In this document: positions 32,917 through 44,342 of the stretch, in pieces
How positions within the stretch are numbered: position 1 is the first letter of the stretch
How the letters are laid out: the number at the start of each line of letters is the position of its first letter
From: Halocaridina rubra
Taxonomy: Eukaryota > Arthropoda > Malacostraca > Decapoda > Atyidae
Assembly: GCA_037179515.1 (NCBI GenBank)
Contig: JAXCGZ010001900.1
Coordinates: 132,501-196,500 of the forward strand
Length of the DNA stretch: 64,000 nt
Reading direction: 5' to 3'
The notes under the pieces: model-generated
What the model was told of the DNA's origin: nothing
The model's input: the letters and a program-made list of their open reading frames with translations, nothing else
The model's database searches: none
Program-made: the position numbers and the translations under genes

Positions 32917-35691
32917 CTATCCTACTCCAACTGAGTTGAAGGGTCTAACAAATCTGACTCTTTCCTCTGGTAAAGGAGGGGGACTTGGTTGAGAGATCGT
33001 CTTGCCAACTGCCTTTTTACACAAAATACATGTTTTTAATATTTTCTTCGCAATAACTCTACCTTTAGAGATCCAAAGCTGTTTCCTAAGTCCTGACAAC
33101 ATTTGTCCTAATCCACAATGATGATGTTGAATATGATAATGAACTATTATAAGTTAAGTCAATGGATGTTTGGCAGGTAAGTAAATTGGAAATTGTGCTT
33201 CAGGAGATAGATCTGAATTCTGTAATCTACTGCTACAACAAATTAACTGATCTTCTTTCAAATGTAGATCTAATTGTTTGACTAAATTGATGAGTTCCGA
33301 AGCTGGTTTAGCACTTTGCTCAGGTCGTCTCAAAAAGGCATATAAAGTAGGAAAAGTTTGCAACTGGGCTAATCTAATACAAGCATGAAGAGTATTCAAC
33401 CTGAACTTGTCATGGAAATAATGATTACAAAACTGCCTTACATATGACATGATTCTCATAACTTTAGTAAGAGATGAATATTTACGCATCTCAAAATGAG
33501 GAAGTATGGGTTCATTAACATTAGGTTCTGTTAAAATCTCATACACTACTGTAGAATTAACAATGAACTCTTTCTGTTGTGGATATTCTGATGGATTAAG
33601 CAAAAATGAAGGTCCATGTCTCCACATGACATTGCTATTCAACTTTGATACACTAACACCTCTGGTCAATATATCTGCAGGATTCTCTCTAGATGGGACA
33701 TGTAAAATGCTCAAATCAAACTTAGATCACAAATTGCGAATTTCACACACTTTGTTTCTCACATAAACATCTGATGATGAATCATGATACACCCAATTAA
33801 TGACGACTTCACTGTCACACCATATAGTGCAACCTTTGAATGCTAATTTCTCATTAGACAAGAGTGTCTGAGCCAATGCTGAGGCTAAAGTAAGTGAGAG
33901 TAACTCTAACTTAGGAATGGTGAGTGGAGGATTTGGTGATACTCTTACTTTACTCATAATGATATCACTAGATTTGCTTCTTAAGTCCACAGCATATGCA
34001 ACTAATCCATAAGCTACTTTAGATGAATCACAAAATATGTGCAAATCTGATACACCAGAGACAATTACAAATCTAGGATATTGAATGGTTGACATCTGAT
34101 TCAAATCTCTGCAAATAACTGAAAATTCTTGTACTAAAGGTTCTGGCAAAGGTTCATCCCAAGAACACTTACGTCTCCATAATTTTGAAATGAATAACTT
34201 TCCCTTGATCAAGATTAGTGATAACAATCCTAAAGGATCAAGTACACTAGCAATTACAGATACAACTGATCTCTTGGTGATTTGATGATGCACACACTCC
34301 TCCTTGCACACTTTCTTACTGGAATACAATTTGATTTCATCGCTTACAACATTCCAAGAAATTCCTAAAACATTTATATTATTCAGATCCAATTGGTCAT
34401 GATTAACACCTACTTCATCATTAAATTTTACATCATTACTCACCCAACCTTGTAATGGCATAGAGGCTTCTGCTAAAATAGAATTTACAATGGGATACTC
34501 TGTTTTTAACTGTTCAGAGTCTGAATAGGTACAAACAAAGTTATCTACATAGAAATGAGAGATCAGCGACTTAGCTACTGGATGTGAATGTGTCTCCAAG
34601 TGATATGTGAGTGTTTTCTGAAGCAAAAAGGGAGAGGATGTTGCACCAAAGAGTACTACTTTAAATGTATAGGTAACTACCTTCTGAAGTGTTTCATCCT
34701 CGAACCACAAGAATCTACAGAAATCTCTGCAGTTTGGCAAAATACCTATATGAAAGAAGGCTTTGGAAATGTCTGATACAGCAGCTACAGGGTTAGTACG
34801 AAATTCAGTGAGTGAATCAACAAGTTTATTGGTTAGGCTTGGGCCTGTTAGTAAACATTCATTCTGACTCTTTGATTTTGAATAAGCTCTGCTAGAAGCA
34901 TTAAACACTACTCTAATAGGAGTGGTAGGAGAATTCTTGTAGACTGGATGATGAGGCAAGTAATGAGTCAACCCGTCTGTAACTGTAGGGTTATCAATTT
35001 TCTCAATGACTCCCAATTCATTGTACTCATTAAAAATCTCTGAGTATTGTCCATAAAGTTCTGGACGAGTTGCAAAGGATTTAGTTAGTGACATGAGCTG
35101 ATCATAAGCTCTTCTATAGTTAGCTGCTGGTCTCTCAGTGCCCTTAAAGGGTATTTCCACAAAATACTGATTGTCTGCCTTCTGCTAAGTGGACTCAAAA
35201 TGACTCACTGATTGTACTTCCTCAGGCATTAAAGTTTCATTCTTAATACCAATAACATCTAAATTCCAAAGGTTCTGAACTTCGGACTCAAGGGTTTGTA
35301 CTCCTACACGAGCACAAAGCATATGTTGCCCATTAACTGTGTTAACTGACTGAGAACTAGTTGCCCACTTTGGCATAGGTCCAAAGCTAATCGAACCTGC
35401 TGGACTAGACAAAAGTGTAATTCCGGAATAGAAAGTACGGTTGGTCACAAATCTAGAATAGTAATCTGCACCAATTACCATACTTATGTCACTAATCACA
35501 TCAGAATCAATGTTAGGATCTGCAAGTTTGATCCCTTTTTTGCCGAGTGTTTCTGCAACACTAGCAATGCCAGGTACATATAACGTAGTGTTAACCTTAT
35601 CATAGATGACGGCATAAATCGGAATACGTTGTGTACCAATGCGTACTACAATACGAACGACCACATGAAATGTTTTCAGCTTGATTACCAA
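32917..35691 (-). pseudogene. Pol of BEL element K (protease tail, RT, RNase H, partial integrase)
   Basis: One frame of about 925 codons has only three internal stops (ending at 35185, 33727 and 33154). It starts in the protease tail with MVIGADYYSRF (about 35460). RT has VVFNASSRAYSKS (about 34890), AVSDISKAFFHIGI (about 34760) and LFGATSSPFLLQ (about 34640). The active site reads FYVDNFVCTY (about 34540), where the second Asp is Asn. RNase H shows IFCDSSKVAYG (about 34040), PKLELLSL (about 33910), IWCDSEVVINW (about 33800) and ENPADILTRG (about 33670). The integrase zinc-binding region is seen as CILCKKAVG near 33000, but the catalytic core is missing before the LTR. Confidence 0.9.
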
Positions 35692-37354
35692 ATGAAGTCA
35701 GTTTAAGTGAGATACGAAACACTGGATTAAGTTTAAGGCGCTTTACTACTGCAGAATGAATGAAAGACCGTTGAACACCGGTATCTAAAAACATCCTAAC
35801 TGTTTCACGTACCCCAGCACCAGAAATCTTAACAATTGCTGTAGGAAGTGCTACTGAAGGAAGTGGAACCTTATTAGTCTGGACATCTGTTTGAACAGAA
35901 TTAGCGACACTGTCATCTCTTCCTGACAGGATTCTAAACTTATCATCCACTACTACTTGATTAGTGAGAATGTTACTGTTTAGGTTAGTTACATTATTAA
36001 TAACTGTTGGGGCATTAGACGCAACTGAAACTTGATTAACTGCAGTACTATGGTTGGTTAGTTTCATGCAGAGAAAGGTATGATGTTTGCCATTACAATT
36101 TCTACACTCAGCCATCTCTCTACACTGTGAGGCTCTATGGCCTTTCTGCATACACACGAAACATAGATCTAACTCTCTAACTCTGTTCTTCCTGGTTTCA
36201 TGAGTTGTGTAATTAGAACAAAACTTAGTATTATGAATATCCTTACAAAAGAGACAAGGTTTGTTCCAAGTACTTGAACTGTTAGATGACGAATTAGGCT
36301 TATTTTGAGTCTGGGACAAAACCACTTGTTTAGATACTGTACTAAACCTATGATTAGAATTTGCACTAGAAGTCTGACTAGCTACTACTTTAGTTTTGGA
36401 ATGTGAACCTTGCTTATTCCTAGACTGATCAGGGAGAATACGAGAACATTCCATGACCTTGATAAGGTGTCCAATACCATCCTTCAATTGTGTAATAGTC
36501 AAAGTATAAGTACTGTACTTATTAAAAAGGTACTCTAAAGCTTTAGGACTAAGTTTCTTAGCAATTATGTCTTTTATTAGGTAGTCATCGCAAGGTACTT
36601 GGGTTACACCCTCTATTTGCATCAACAAACGTTGAAATCTTAACTGAAATTCAGTCAACTCAGTTAAATTATGTTCAGGGGGTTTCATGTCCATCAAACC
36701 TAAATGTAATTGTTACAACAAAAGATAATTGTCAGCAAAGCTTTTTCTCAACAAACTTAATGCTATACTGTAATTACCACTAGTTATGGGAAGACCTTCA
36801 ATGGTTCTATAAGCTTTACCTCTCAAATAAGATCTGAGCATGCTAAATTTCAATACTGACTCAATGTCTTGACGACTATCAATTAAACTACTAAAGGAAT
36901 CCCAAAAACAATTCCACTGACTCAACTGACCATCAAATTCAGGAATCTTAATCTCGGGCAACTTAGGGTGTGGAAGGGGTCTAGCAGGTACTACTGTCTG
37001 ACTAGGAGATTGACTAGTTGTAGCTTGTGCTTGACAACCAAAGGACAAATGATCATCTATAGCTGACTTAATTTGTATGAGCACTTTATAGGCATTACGT
37101 TTCAGAGTTCTGTGCTCTCTAGAAACTTAGCTAAGCTGGGTACTATCAATAGCATCTTGATTAGCTGTCCAATGTACATCAATGGACTCATACAACTTTG
37201 TAAGTTCTGCTTCTGAAAACTGTAACGATCGTAAGGATGGTGGAGGAGACTCTTTAAGGTCATGTTCTATAGAACTGAGCATATCGATCAGATCATCGGT
37301 TACAACCTTGTAAAGTTCAAACGCTTTACTTTCATCGATTGATGGTAAAGACAT
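35600..37354 (-). pseudogene. Gag and protease active-site region of BEL element K
   Basis: A 585-codon frame contains two internal stops (ending at 37127 and 36713). It opens MSLPSIDESKAFELYKVVTD. The central block LPEIKIPEFDGQLSQWNCFWDSF is characteristic of BEL/Pao Gag. The nucleocapsid region holds CLFCKDIHNTKFC, CFVCMQKGHRASQC and CRNCNGKHHTFLC near 36060-36260. The protease motif VRMFLDTGVQRSFI follows near 35780. The frame then gives way to pol by a shift at about 35600-35691. I cannot tell whether that is an ancestral programmed shift or a lesion. Confidence 0.88.
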
Positions 37355-37703
37355 CTTGCTGGATTAATCTTTACCTTATACAAATCAAAATAATTTTGGC
37401 TAGGTGGCCAAACTAAACAAATACCTAAATTCACGAGGATTATAACATCTATATCCTAGGTACACTTGATTGCACACACATGTATTCAAATAGCTAATCT
37501 AAACCTTCCCTTGGACTAAAGAATTCGGCATCAGCAGTGATATCACAAAAAATATGCCATGGATTTATGTATAGTGTTTTAATATCAAAGTTCAAAAACA
37601 ATACCAAAGGTAGCCTATTCCAAATTTCATTCAGTAAATGTAGTAAAGTATACTAGCTAGGCTAGGCTTAATCCGGTTCGAAGGACCAGAAAATACTAGA
37701 ATA
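37355..37703 (-). other. 5' untranslated leader of BEL element K
   Basis: About 350 bp between the 5' LTR and gag. No gene is seen in it. The primer-binding site lies near its start. Confidence 0.7.
37670..37688 (-). promoter_or_regulatory. tRNA primer-binding site of BEL element K
   Basis: The plus strand reads AATCCGGTTCGAAGGACCA, which looks like a tRNA 3' end: T-loop GGTTCGAA, acceptor strand and terminal CCA. On the element's strand this is the complement that a tRNA would prime, 15 bp inside the 5' LTR boundary. I do not assign the amino acid. Confidence 0.75.
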
Positions 37704-38652
37704 TGTGGTGACTATTCCCTGAATGCCTGCTTTCACCTGGTCAATGAATAGTCTACTCTCAGTTTTTGCAGCCTACCATACACAATAATATTTACTCAAC
37801 CAACTTCAAGTAAAGTTGGGCTAAAACTTAACTGGCTTATAGTTAAATGTAACAGACAAACTGTACAGTACTAAAGGGGAAAGGCATGAGCTATGTTTGC
37901 TTAATAGTAGTGAACTCCCACTGGTTAGTGACACACATACACTAAATAATATTAAACTGAACACTGCATAACTCCAGGCTTAAATGAAAGACTCATCGAT
38001 AAAATGTAAAATTATATTGAACAAAATAAACATTATAATGGAGAGCAATATTTCAGCTTAAAAGAAAATGATAAATTTTACTCTAGTTTAAGCGGCAATA
38101 AGGTGAATTTTACAAAAATGACAAAGAGTTATAACTCCAGGCACAACTGCTAGACACATCAAAACAAACAGCACTTAATATCGAAATAATGAGTGTTCAA
38201 AATACAAGAACTTTATACAATATTGAAACACAGTCACTGCTTGACAAATTCGACAGCACTAGTCCAAGGGGCGAAATGGGAGGCTCGTAAATTTACACGA
38301 ATTTTACGAGTCTCTAACAATAGGTCCTAACCTGGTGCTGTCCTCACAGAGAATCCTCGTCCGTTCTGTAAACAAATCAGACGAGCATCACTTTCTAAAA
38401 TAAAGGGATATATTTTTATCATATTTTACATAATTAAGGATTTCCTAAGATTTAAATTAACTTTACAAACAAATTCCATTTATTCATGAGAAAATGATGA
38501 ATTAATAACAAAATAAATGATAGTTATAATATAGTCTCTCAAACGAATATATACATGTAGGCTGATGTAATACTACTAATGGTATTACAAACAAAAAAAC
38601 ACACACACAAGGTATAATGCATGAAACTGTGTGTGATAGACAGATCACCACA
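37704..38652 (-). repeat. 5' LTR of BEL element K
   Basis: This is a 949-bp repeat with inverted tips TGTGGTGA/TCACCACA. It differs from the other LTR mainly by a segment of about 46 bp near 38066-38115 that lies between two AAATGA-like direct repeats, plus a few scattered substitutions. Confidence 0.93.
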
Positions 38653-38657
38653 ACCAT
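38653..38657. other. Target-site duplication of BEL element K, right copy (ACCAT)
   Basis: It is identical to 31913-31917. Confidence 0.88.
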
Positions 38658-38689
38658 GACAAAAAGGAGGTATAATGATATGTTGATTT

Positions 38690-39130
38690 TCAGCATAAGG
38701 TAAAACTGTGACTATATTCTAATTGTGGAAAACCAAACTACTTTGTGCGTGATTGTCCGTTTACTTTGCATGAGGAGTCTGATAGCTGATCTACCACATT
38801 TATTGAGTCTCGTGCGTGTTATAGATGTAATAAGCTGGCCACATAGCAAAAGACTGTGATTTAAACTCCAACTAGGAAAGGCATTAGCGCCGGCTTCTTC
38901 ATCCAAGAATTTAAAATGGCACTGCTTTTGATTGAGATAACTCTAAATGGAATTCGGGTGAGTGCACTTGTGGACAGTGGATGCACTAGATGTGTTGTTG
39001 AGGAGAGGATGTGTCGAGAGTGGAGTAAGTGAGATGTTGGCCTAATTGAGCTTAGTGGCCATGAGGTTCCCTTCAGAGGAGAGGGGTTTGTCAACATTGG
39101 TCATAGAGGCAATGAGGCAAGAGTGAAGGC
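38690..39130 (+). pseudogene. Nucleocapsid knuckles and protease of Gypsy-like element E
   Basis: A degraded first knuckle (NCGKPNYFVRDCPF) lies near 38725. A second, CYRCNK-GHIAKDC, lies near 38817-38860 and is split by a one-base frame change. The aspartic protease follows as LIEITLNGIRVSALVDSGC near 38930-38990, with DSG in place of the more common DTG. This is what should follow the gag piece that ends at 31912, so E is one element split by K. Confidence 0.75.
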
Positions 39131-39299
39131 GATAGTCATTGGTCGTTGTCCCTGGGGATGAATGGTATTGAGTTACTGGGGGGAGTTACTATAGAGCCGA
39201 AACAGAAGATAACAGTAGGAGATAGAACTGGGTCTTTGGTGGGTATGTCTGTGTGTAGGAAATAAAAGCCAGTCGTAGTGGTAGACAAGGACTTCAAAG

Positions 39300-40060
39300 C
39301 AGTGTTTGATGGATGTCATTGGGTGGTTACTTATTTATGGTTATAGGGAAAGGAACCTAATCTTAATGACACATTGGCAGAATATAAAGTCCATGACTTG
39401 TTTGAGAGGATTATGAGCAGGGATTAGCACAATGGATTGAAGATGGATGGCTTGTTCTGCACGATGAGCAAAAACATGGCCCCCCTCGTGGTTTGATACC
39501 TTTCATGGCAGTGAACCAGAAGAACACAAAAAAAGTGCGGCTGGTCCTCGATTACAGGAAGCTGAATTCTTACGTGGATGCTTTTAGTGGTAAGGCGGAT
39601 GTGTGTCGAGACAAAGTGCAGGCTTGTCGGAGAATCGGGATCAATACAGCCATTGTTGATTTGAGGAAGGAATATTTGCAGATTCATGTGGAAAAAAATC
39701 TGTGGGCGTATCAGACTGATGTTTAAAGCAATGAGGTACTGCTTTACGCAGCTTGTGTTTGAGTTGAACATTGCACCACTTATAATGTCAGGAATTTTGA
39801 CAGCGATGTTTGATCAGGAGCCTGAGATCAAATGACACACATCAACTAATTTGGACGACATTTATATGGATGAAAATTTTGTGGTATGCAGTCAAGTCAT
39901 AAGGCATCTGAAAAAGTGGGGTTTAGCATGTAAGAGCCCTGAGAAGGCATCAGCCGGGCTCACATTCTAGGCATGGGGATGCAGGGTGATCCAGAAAGAA
40001 AGGGCAAATCAATTGGTGCAGAGACAATAAATTAGAGGGAATACCAGATGTACTGACCAG
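39300..40060 (+). pseudogene. Reverse transcriptase of Gypsy-like element E
   Basis: Fragments occur in three frames: PLIPFMAVNQKNTKKVRLVLDY and RKLNSYVDAFSG (39480-39580), then a palm block IVDLRKEYLQIHVEKNLWAYQ (about 39650-39715), where the motif A Asp is retained. An FELNIAPLIMSGIL tract (about 39760) follows. The active-site region reads TNLDDIYMDE near 39847. Multiple frameshifts are present. Confidence 0.75.
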
Positions 40061-40064
40061 GGGA

Positions 40065-40780
40065 GTGATATTTACAATTTGTGGTCAGTTGACTGGACAT
40101 TTGCCAGTTTGCGGCTGGTTGGAAGAGGCTGCCTCTTACTTCAAAAGAGTTGCGAATACACACAGTGTAGGACGGGATGATGAGATCAGAGAGGAGTCTG
40201 TTCGTATCATGTTAGAGGAGATCTATCGTGGATTAGAGAAAAACGATCCGGCTCATAGAAGGTGGAATGTGGAGGGTGCTAAGGCTGATCTGTGGGTTGA
40301 TGCAAACTCGTTAGCTATTAGCATGGTTTTGCAGGTGAATGGAATGACTGTAGAGGATGGATCATTGTTGAGGGAGTCAGGTAGCATGCACATAAACATG
40401 GCAAAGTTAGAGGCTGTTATTCGAGGGATTAACGTGGCACTATTATGAAATATGAAGTAGATGCAGTTAAAGACCGATTCTTCTACTGTCTATCGCTAGT
40501 TAACTGATGCACTGACTAGCAAAGTAAGGCTGAAGACAAAAGCTGCAAGTGAGATGCTAATCCAAAGAAGATTGGAAGTTATAACCCAGTTGAAGGAGGA
40601 GTATGACATAGAGTTGAACCTCGAGCTAGTATCTAGCAAATGCAATCTTGCGGATGCTTTGATGTGGGTACCCAACCAGTGGTTGTGTCTTCAGTTTGGT
40701 GATGTGTGCACTGTGGCAAACTGTCCTGACCCAGACAAGATAAGAGACATTCATCAGAATATGGGTCATCCTGGCATGGA
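40065..40780 (+). pseudogene. RNase H region of Gypsy-like element E
   Basis: An open 127-codon frame (40065-40448) contains CGQLTGHLPVCGWLEEAASY, then DLWVDANSLAISMVLQVNG (RNase H first Asp) and HINMAKLEAVIRGINVALL (Glu of the second motif). After a break, RLEVITQLKEEYDIELNLEL and SKCNLADALMWVP (about 40560-40670) complete the domain. Confidence 0.75.
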
Positions 40781-41525
40781 ATGAACAATTTACTTTGCTA
40801 GGAGGGTGCATTCACATGTTGCCCGCAAGCAAGTTCAGGAAGTTGCTAGGAATTGTGAGGAGTGTAGCAGTAAAGATCCTGCCCCTCAAAAGTGGACACA
40901 CAGTAGTCTGAGTGTGCCGGATGTGTGGGGACAGTTGGGAATGGCTGTAACACACAATGGAAAACACTACCTCACCCTCATTGATTGTGGCCCAAGTTGC
41001 TTCACTTTGTGGCACGAACTGCGTTATGAGGATTGCAAGACCATGATGAGGTTATTAGCATGGGTGTTTTGTGAACGTGGGCCCCCTCGGGAGATCTTGA
41101 CTGACAATGCAGCAATTTTTAGGAGTCAAAGGTTCAAGGATTTCATCGATAAGTGGGGTTGCAGTGTGCAGTTTCAATGTGCATATGTTCAAGAAGGTAA
41201 TTACCTAGTTGAGAGGGTTCATCGTTCGATCAAGAGGATAGCTGCCAGAACTCGTTTTGATATCAGAGAAGCTGTATATTTGTACAACATAATTCCATTA
41301 GATGATGTGAACGAGGACACTGCACCCATTAATGTGGTTCACAAGTATTTCTGCAAGAATCAAGGGAGTAGATGAAGTCGAGGAGCAGGATGTATGTGGT
41401 GATTGGCTGTACAAGGTACGGGAGAAAGTGTGGGTTAAGGGCCCCCAAAACAGGTGCTTCAAGAACTTCGAGTGTGGAAGAGTAACAAAGCTGATCTCTC
41501 CCCAAGCGGCAAAAGACAGCGTAGT
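40781..41525 (+). pseudogene. Integrase of Gypsy-like element E
   Basis: The zinc-binding region includes HQNMGHPGME just upstream and CEECSSKDPAPQK near 40860. An open 189-codon frame (40806-41375) carries TLIDCGPSCFTLW (first catalytic Asp, about 40980), ILTDNAAIFRSQRF (second Asp, about 41100) and GNYLVERVHRSIKRIAAR (Glu, about 41200). The D, D and E positions are therefore all present. The C-terminal domain (VREKVWVKGPQNRCFKNFECGRV) follows in another frame to about 41515. A CR1-like copy then abuts it. Confidence 0.82.
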
Positions 41526-41529
41526 TGGT

Positions 41530-43375
41530 AATACAGTAGAATTAAAGGATAGGATACATTCTAATTAGTCAGATGTAATAGTAATGTCAGAGACATAATT
41601 AAATGAAGAAATATACACTGTTGCAGTTCTTAATAAGAGTGACAAAATAATGTAGGCTGAGAAATTTGAGAAGATTGGTGGATGGATAGCATTCCTTGTG
41701 TGTGAACGGTTCAAGGCTGAAAAACAATTATTGATATAGGAAGTGAGTTCAAGGAGTTTATTGTCACTTGCATAAACACAGGTTCAGAAAGCATTATTAG
41801 TAGCTGTAGTATATATCCAACTAAGTTGAATATTAATAATTGTAATCTTTAATCGTAGAAAAATAGACAGATAGTTTTGACCCACATCGATGATTCTCTT
41901 GGAAAGAGAATCATAGATTATGTGAAAGGAAAAATCTTGCACCAACATGATCATGTAGTCTCACTGCCTAATCTGCTACTCACAAATAACATTTCTTATA
42001 GTAGTAACTTTTGCTCGATTGGAGAAAGTTGCCTCTTTGTCTTGTTGGAGTATATTATTGAAGATGCTTTGCCTGAGAATAGGGGGACTGAGTAAGAAAT
42101 GAGGAGGATCTACCCTAAAGGAGATTGCAAGAGGTTTAATGATCATTTTGCTGGTATTGTCTTGGGGACCATTTTAAATGACAAATTTGTACAAAAGCTG
42201 TATGAAATCTTTTGTAAGAATTATGAGAGGAAAGTTATCTATTGCATACCGTCTTTCAAACTTGAAAGTATTCATGTTGAAGAGAAATAGTTCAATAATA
42301 AATGTAAAAGGGACAAATGCTGAAATAGGCATTAGAGGATAATAAGTATGAATTCCTGTCAGTTTTAAAGTCGTAAAGACCAGACAGAATCATTGCCGAG
42401 GCAGATGAAAATATCTATGATGAATTGAACAAAGAGTTTCAGTCTGTACATACATTAGAGAATACTACATACCTTTATAATACAAAGATGAGAGAACATA
42501 GACCAGCAATAAAGACCATCATCTTTTAAAATTATAAATGCAAACTGTTGTTGGAATTATATGTTCATAAAACTACTGGGTCTCACGTTATGTTCCCTTA
42601 TATGCTTGAGAGATGTGCTCCACCATTATTTACAGCACTATGCATAATAATTGAGACGTTGTTGACATCTGAAGGGATTCCAATATGTCAGAAACAAATT
42701 AATGTGGTATCTATCCAGACAGAGCTCTAAACTATGGGCCTATCTCATTCAATAACATAGTTTGCAAACATATGGAGAAACTTTTTGTCTGTGAGACAAC
42801 ATAATTTCAGAGAAGGAAGGTCTATCCTAACATGCTTACAGTATTTTGTGATTAGGTAATCCTAATCTTACAAGAAGGAGATGACTGGGCAGATTGCATA
42901 TGCCTAGATTTTCAGAGGGCATTTGATTCAGTACTACTTGGGAGACTCATTAAGAAGCTGCAGGTAACGGCAAGAATAGGTGGGAATATCTTGGAATTGA
43001 TAATGACTTATTTAGAAGGAAGAGTACATAGGGTCATAGTAAAACGTGCAGTGTCTGACTCTAGAAAGCTTATCAGTGGGTCTCACAGGAATCAGTTTTA
43101 ATGCCATATCTGTTTTTTAAATGATCTGCTGGATTCTGTAAATGTTTTTTGTCAATATCTACAGGTGATGTAAAGCTTGTGAAGAGAGTAGAGACTAGTT
43201 GCAGAGAACTTAAGGCAAACCTAGTTAGTCTCCATGGGTGGTCAGACAAGTGGCTAATGAGATTTGGAACTTCAAAATGTAAAATAATGGGAAGGGGTAA
43301 GAGTAAACAAAGGTCCATGTTTAATGTACTCAAAATCAGGAGAGAAAATTTGAGGAATGTGGGGGTTTAGGATGC
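41530..43375 (+). pseudogene. CR1-like non-LTR element, degenerate (A8)
   Basis: It starts in the endonuclease (SDVIVMSET at about 41570, matching the TETKL region of A2). It proceeds through DHVVSLPNLLLTNN (about 41960), an RT motif A tract (CLDFQRAFDSV-like, about 42900-42935), a damaged GVPQGS block (about 43078) and LHGWSDKWLMRFGTSKCKIM (about 43230-43290). It ends at about 43375 within the LGV block, so both ends are truncated. Stops are very frequent. Confidence 0.8.
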
Positions 43376-43925
43376 TAGAGTGTTGTTAAGATTCTGTTTT
43401 ACTAAGGGGACTCAAAGTACCGAGCTCGGTTAAGAGCTCACAAACAGACAGGACATATATTTGTACTTGAACACCCCATCTCTATTACCATTAGTCGGTT
43501 AAATGAAACTCAGAATTCAACTTTCTTTTAATTTTGGAAATGCAATGACATTAAAAGAATTGAATTAAATTATTCAAATTAAATTTTATGAAATGCTGCC
43601 TCGAATCCCGGAGGTGGTGAGCACGATTTCGTTTCCCGGCACCACGGACGTATGCCAAGACTTTGGCCTCAACTCGATGATTACCTCTGTCACACAGGCA
43701 GAGTAGAATACAGGACACTGCAATTTCAGAAACAGAAATGACACACTGTTTATAATGGGAAACTGAAAGCATGAGCACACCTATAATGAGTTTCCAATGT
43801 CATTTTACTGGATAAAAATATATTGGTTATTCACAGCTAACCAGAAATATTTATGCTACCATAATAGCATACAAAACCATTAATTCTTTACTGGTTTTAA
43901 AGAAAACCATATATTCACAATAATT
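43376..43925. other. AT-rich stretch without recognisable gene
   Basis: No coding signal. The right part (about 43826-43920) may be an additional, very diverged unit of the following tandem repeat. Confidence 0.5.
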
Positions 43926-44342
43926 GAAGAATAAGCAAGACAAATACAGTACTGTATGTATTCCTTAAATTGTGGGCAACCACAAAAGTTGCAATGCTTA
44001 TTACTGATTAACAATTAATATGGTAAAACACTCTATTTGGGGTAAAGGAAGAATCTACGAGATAAATACAGTATTCATTCACTTTTAGTTATCAAGAACT
44101 TTGCAATGAAAAAAAGGGTGCAAAACCACCTTTTGAGGTATTTGCAACTTATAACTCAAAACACTTTATCCCCAACATATGAAGAATTAGCAAGATAAAT
44201 ACGGTATGCATTCATTAAATTGTGGTTAACAAGAAATATTTGCAAAGCCAACTGGGAAAAATTACCTTTTAAATATTTGCAATTTGTTTAGCAAATAGCT
44301 TTATTGACGAGTTTTTGACGTAAAACACTTTATTTACGATGA
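43926..44342. repeat. Diverged tandem repeat, about 125-bp unit, three copies
   Basis: Units start at 43926, 44048 and 44181 with GAAGAAT. Each contains GATAAATAC(A/G)GTAT or a close variant, a TTAAATTGTGG-like tract, an AA(C/T)TTTGCAA-type tract and AAAACACT(T/C)TAT near the end. The period is 122-133 bp. This looks like a small decayed satellite. Confidence 0.65.

Larger units (their letters stand above)
31918..38652 (-). mobile_element. BEL/Pao LTR retrotransposon, complete with both LTRs (K)
   Basis: Two long direct repeats (31918-32818 and 37704-38652) begin TGTGGTGA and end TCACCACA on the plus strand. They enclose a minus-strand gag-pol with a tRNA-like primer site and a polypurine tract at the correct ends. 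A 5-bp ACCAT duplication flanks the whole. Gag has a stretch with three Cys/His clusters, then protease, RT and RNase H in BEL order. Integrase is cut short after its zinc-binding part. The element is inserted in the Gypsy-like element E. Confidence 0.95.

Noticed and set aside
37670..37688. Possible tRNA gene because of the GGTTCGAA T-loop-like sequence and CCA
   Set aside because: There is no matching D-arm, anticodon arm or 5' acceptor strand upstream. The position 15 bp inside an LTR boundary fits a primer-binding site, and encoded CCA is not expected in a eukaryotic tRNA gene.
43926..44342. Minisatellite inside a gene
   Set aside because: There is no open frame across the units and no gene around them.
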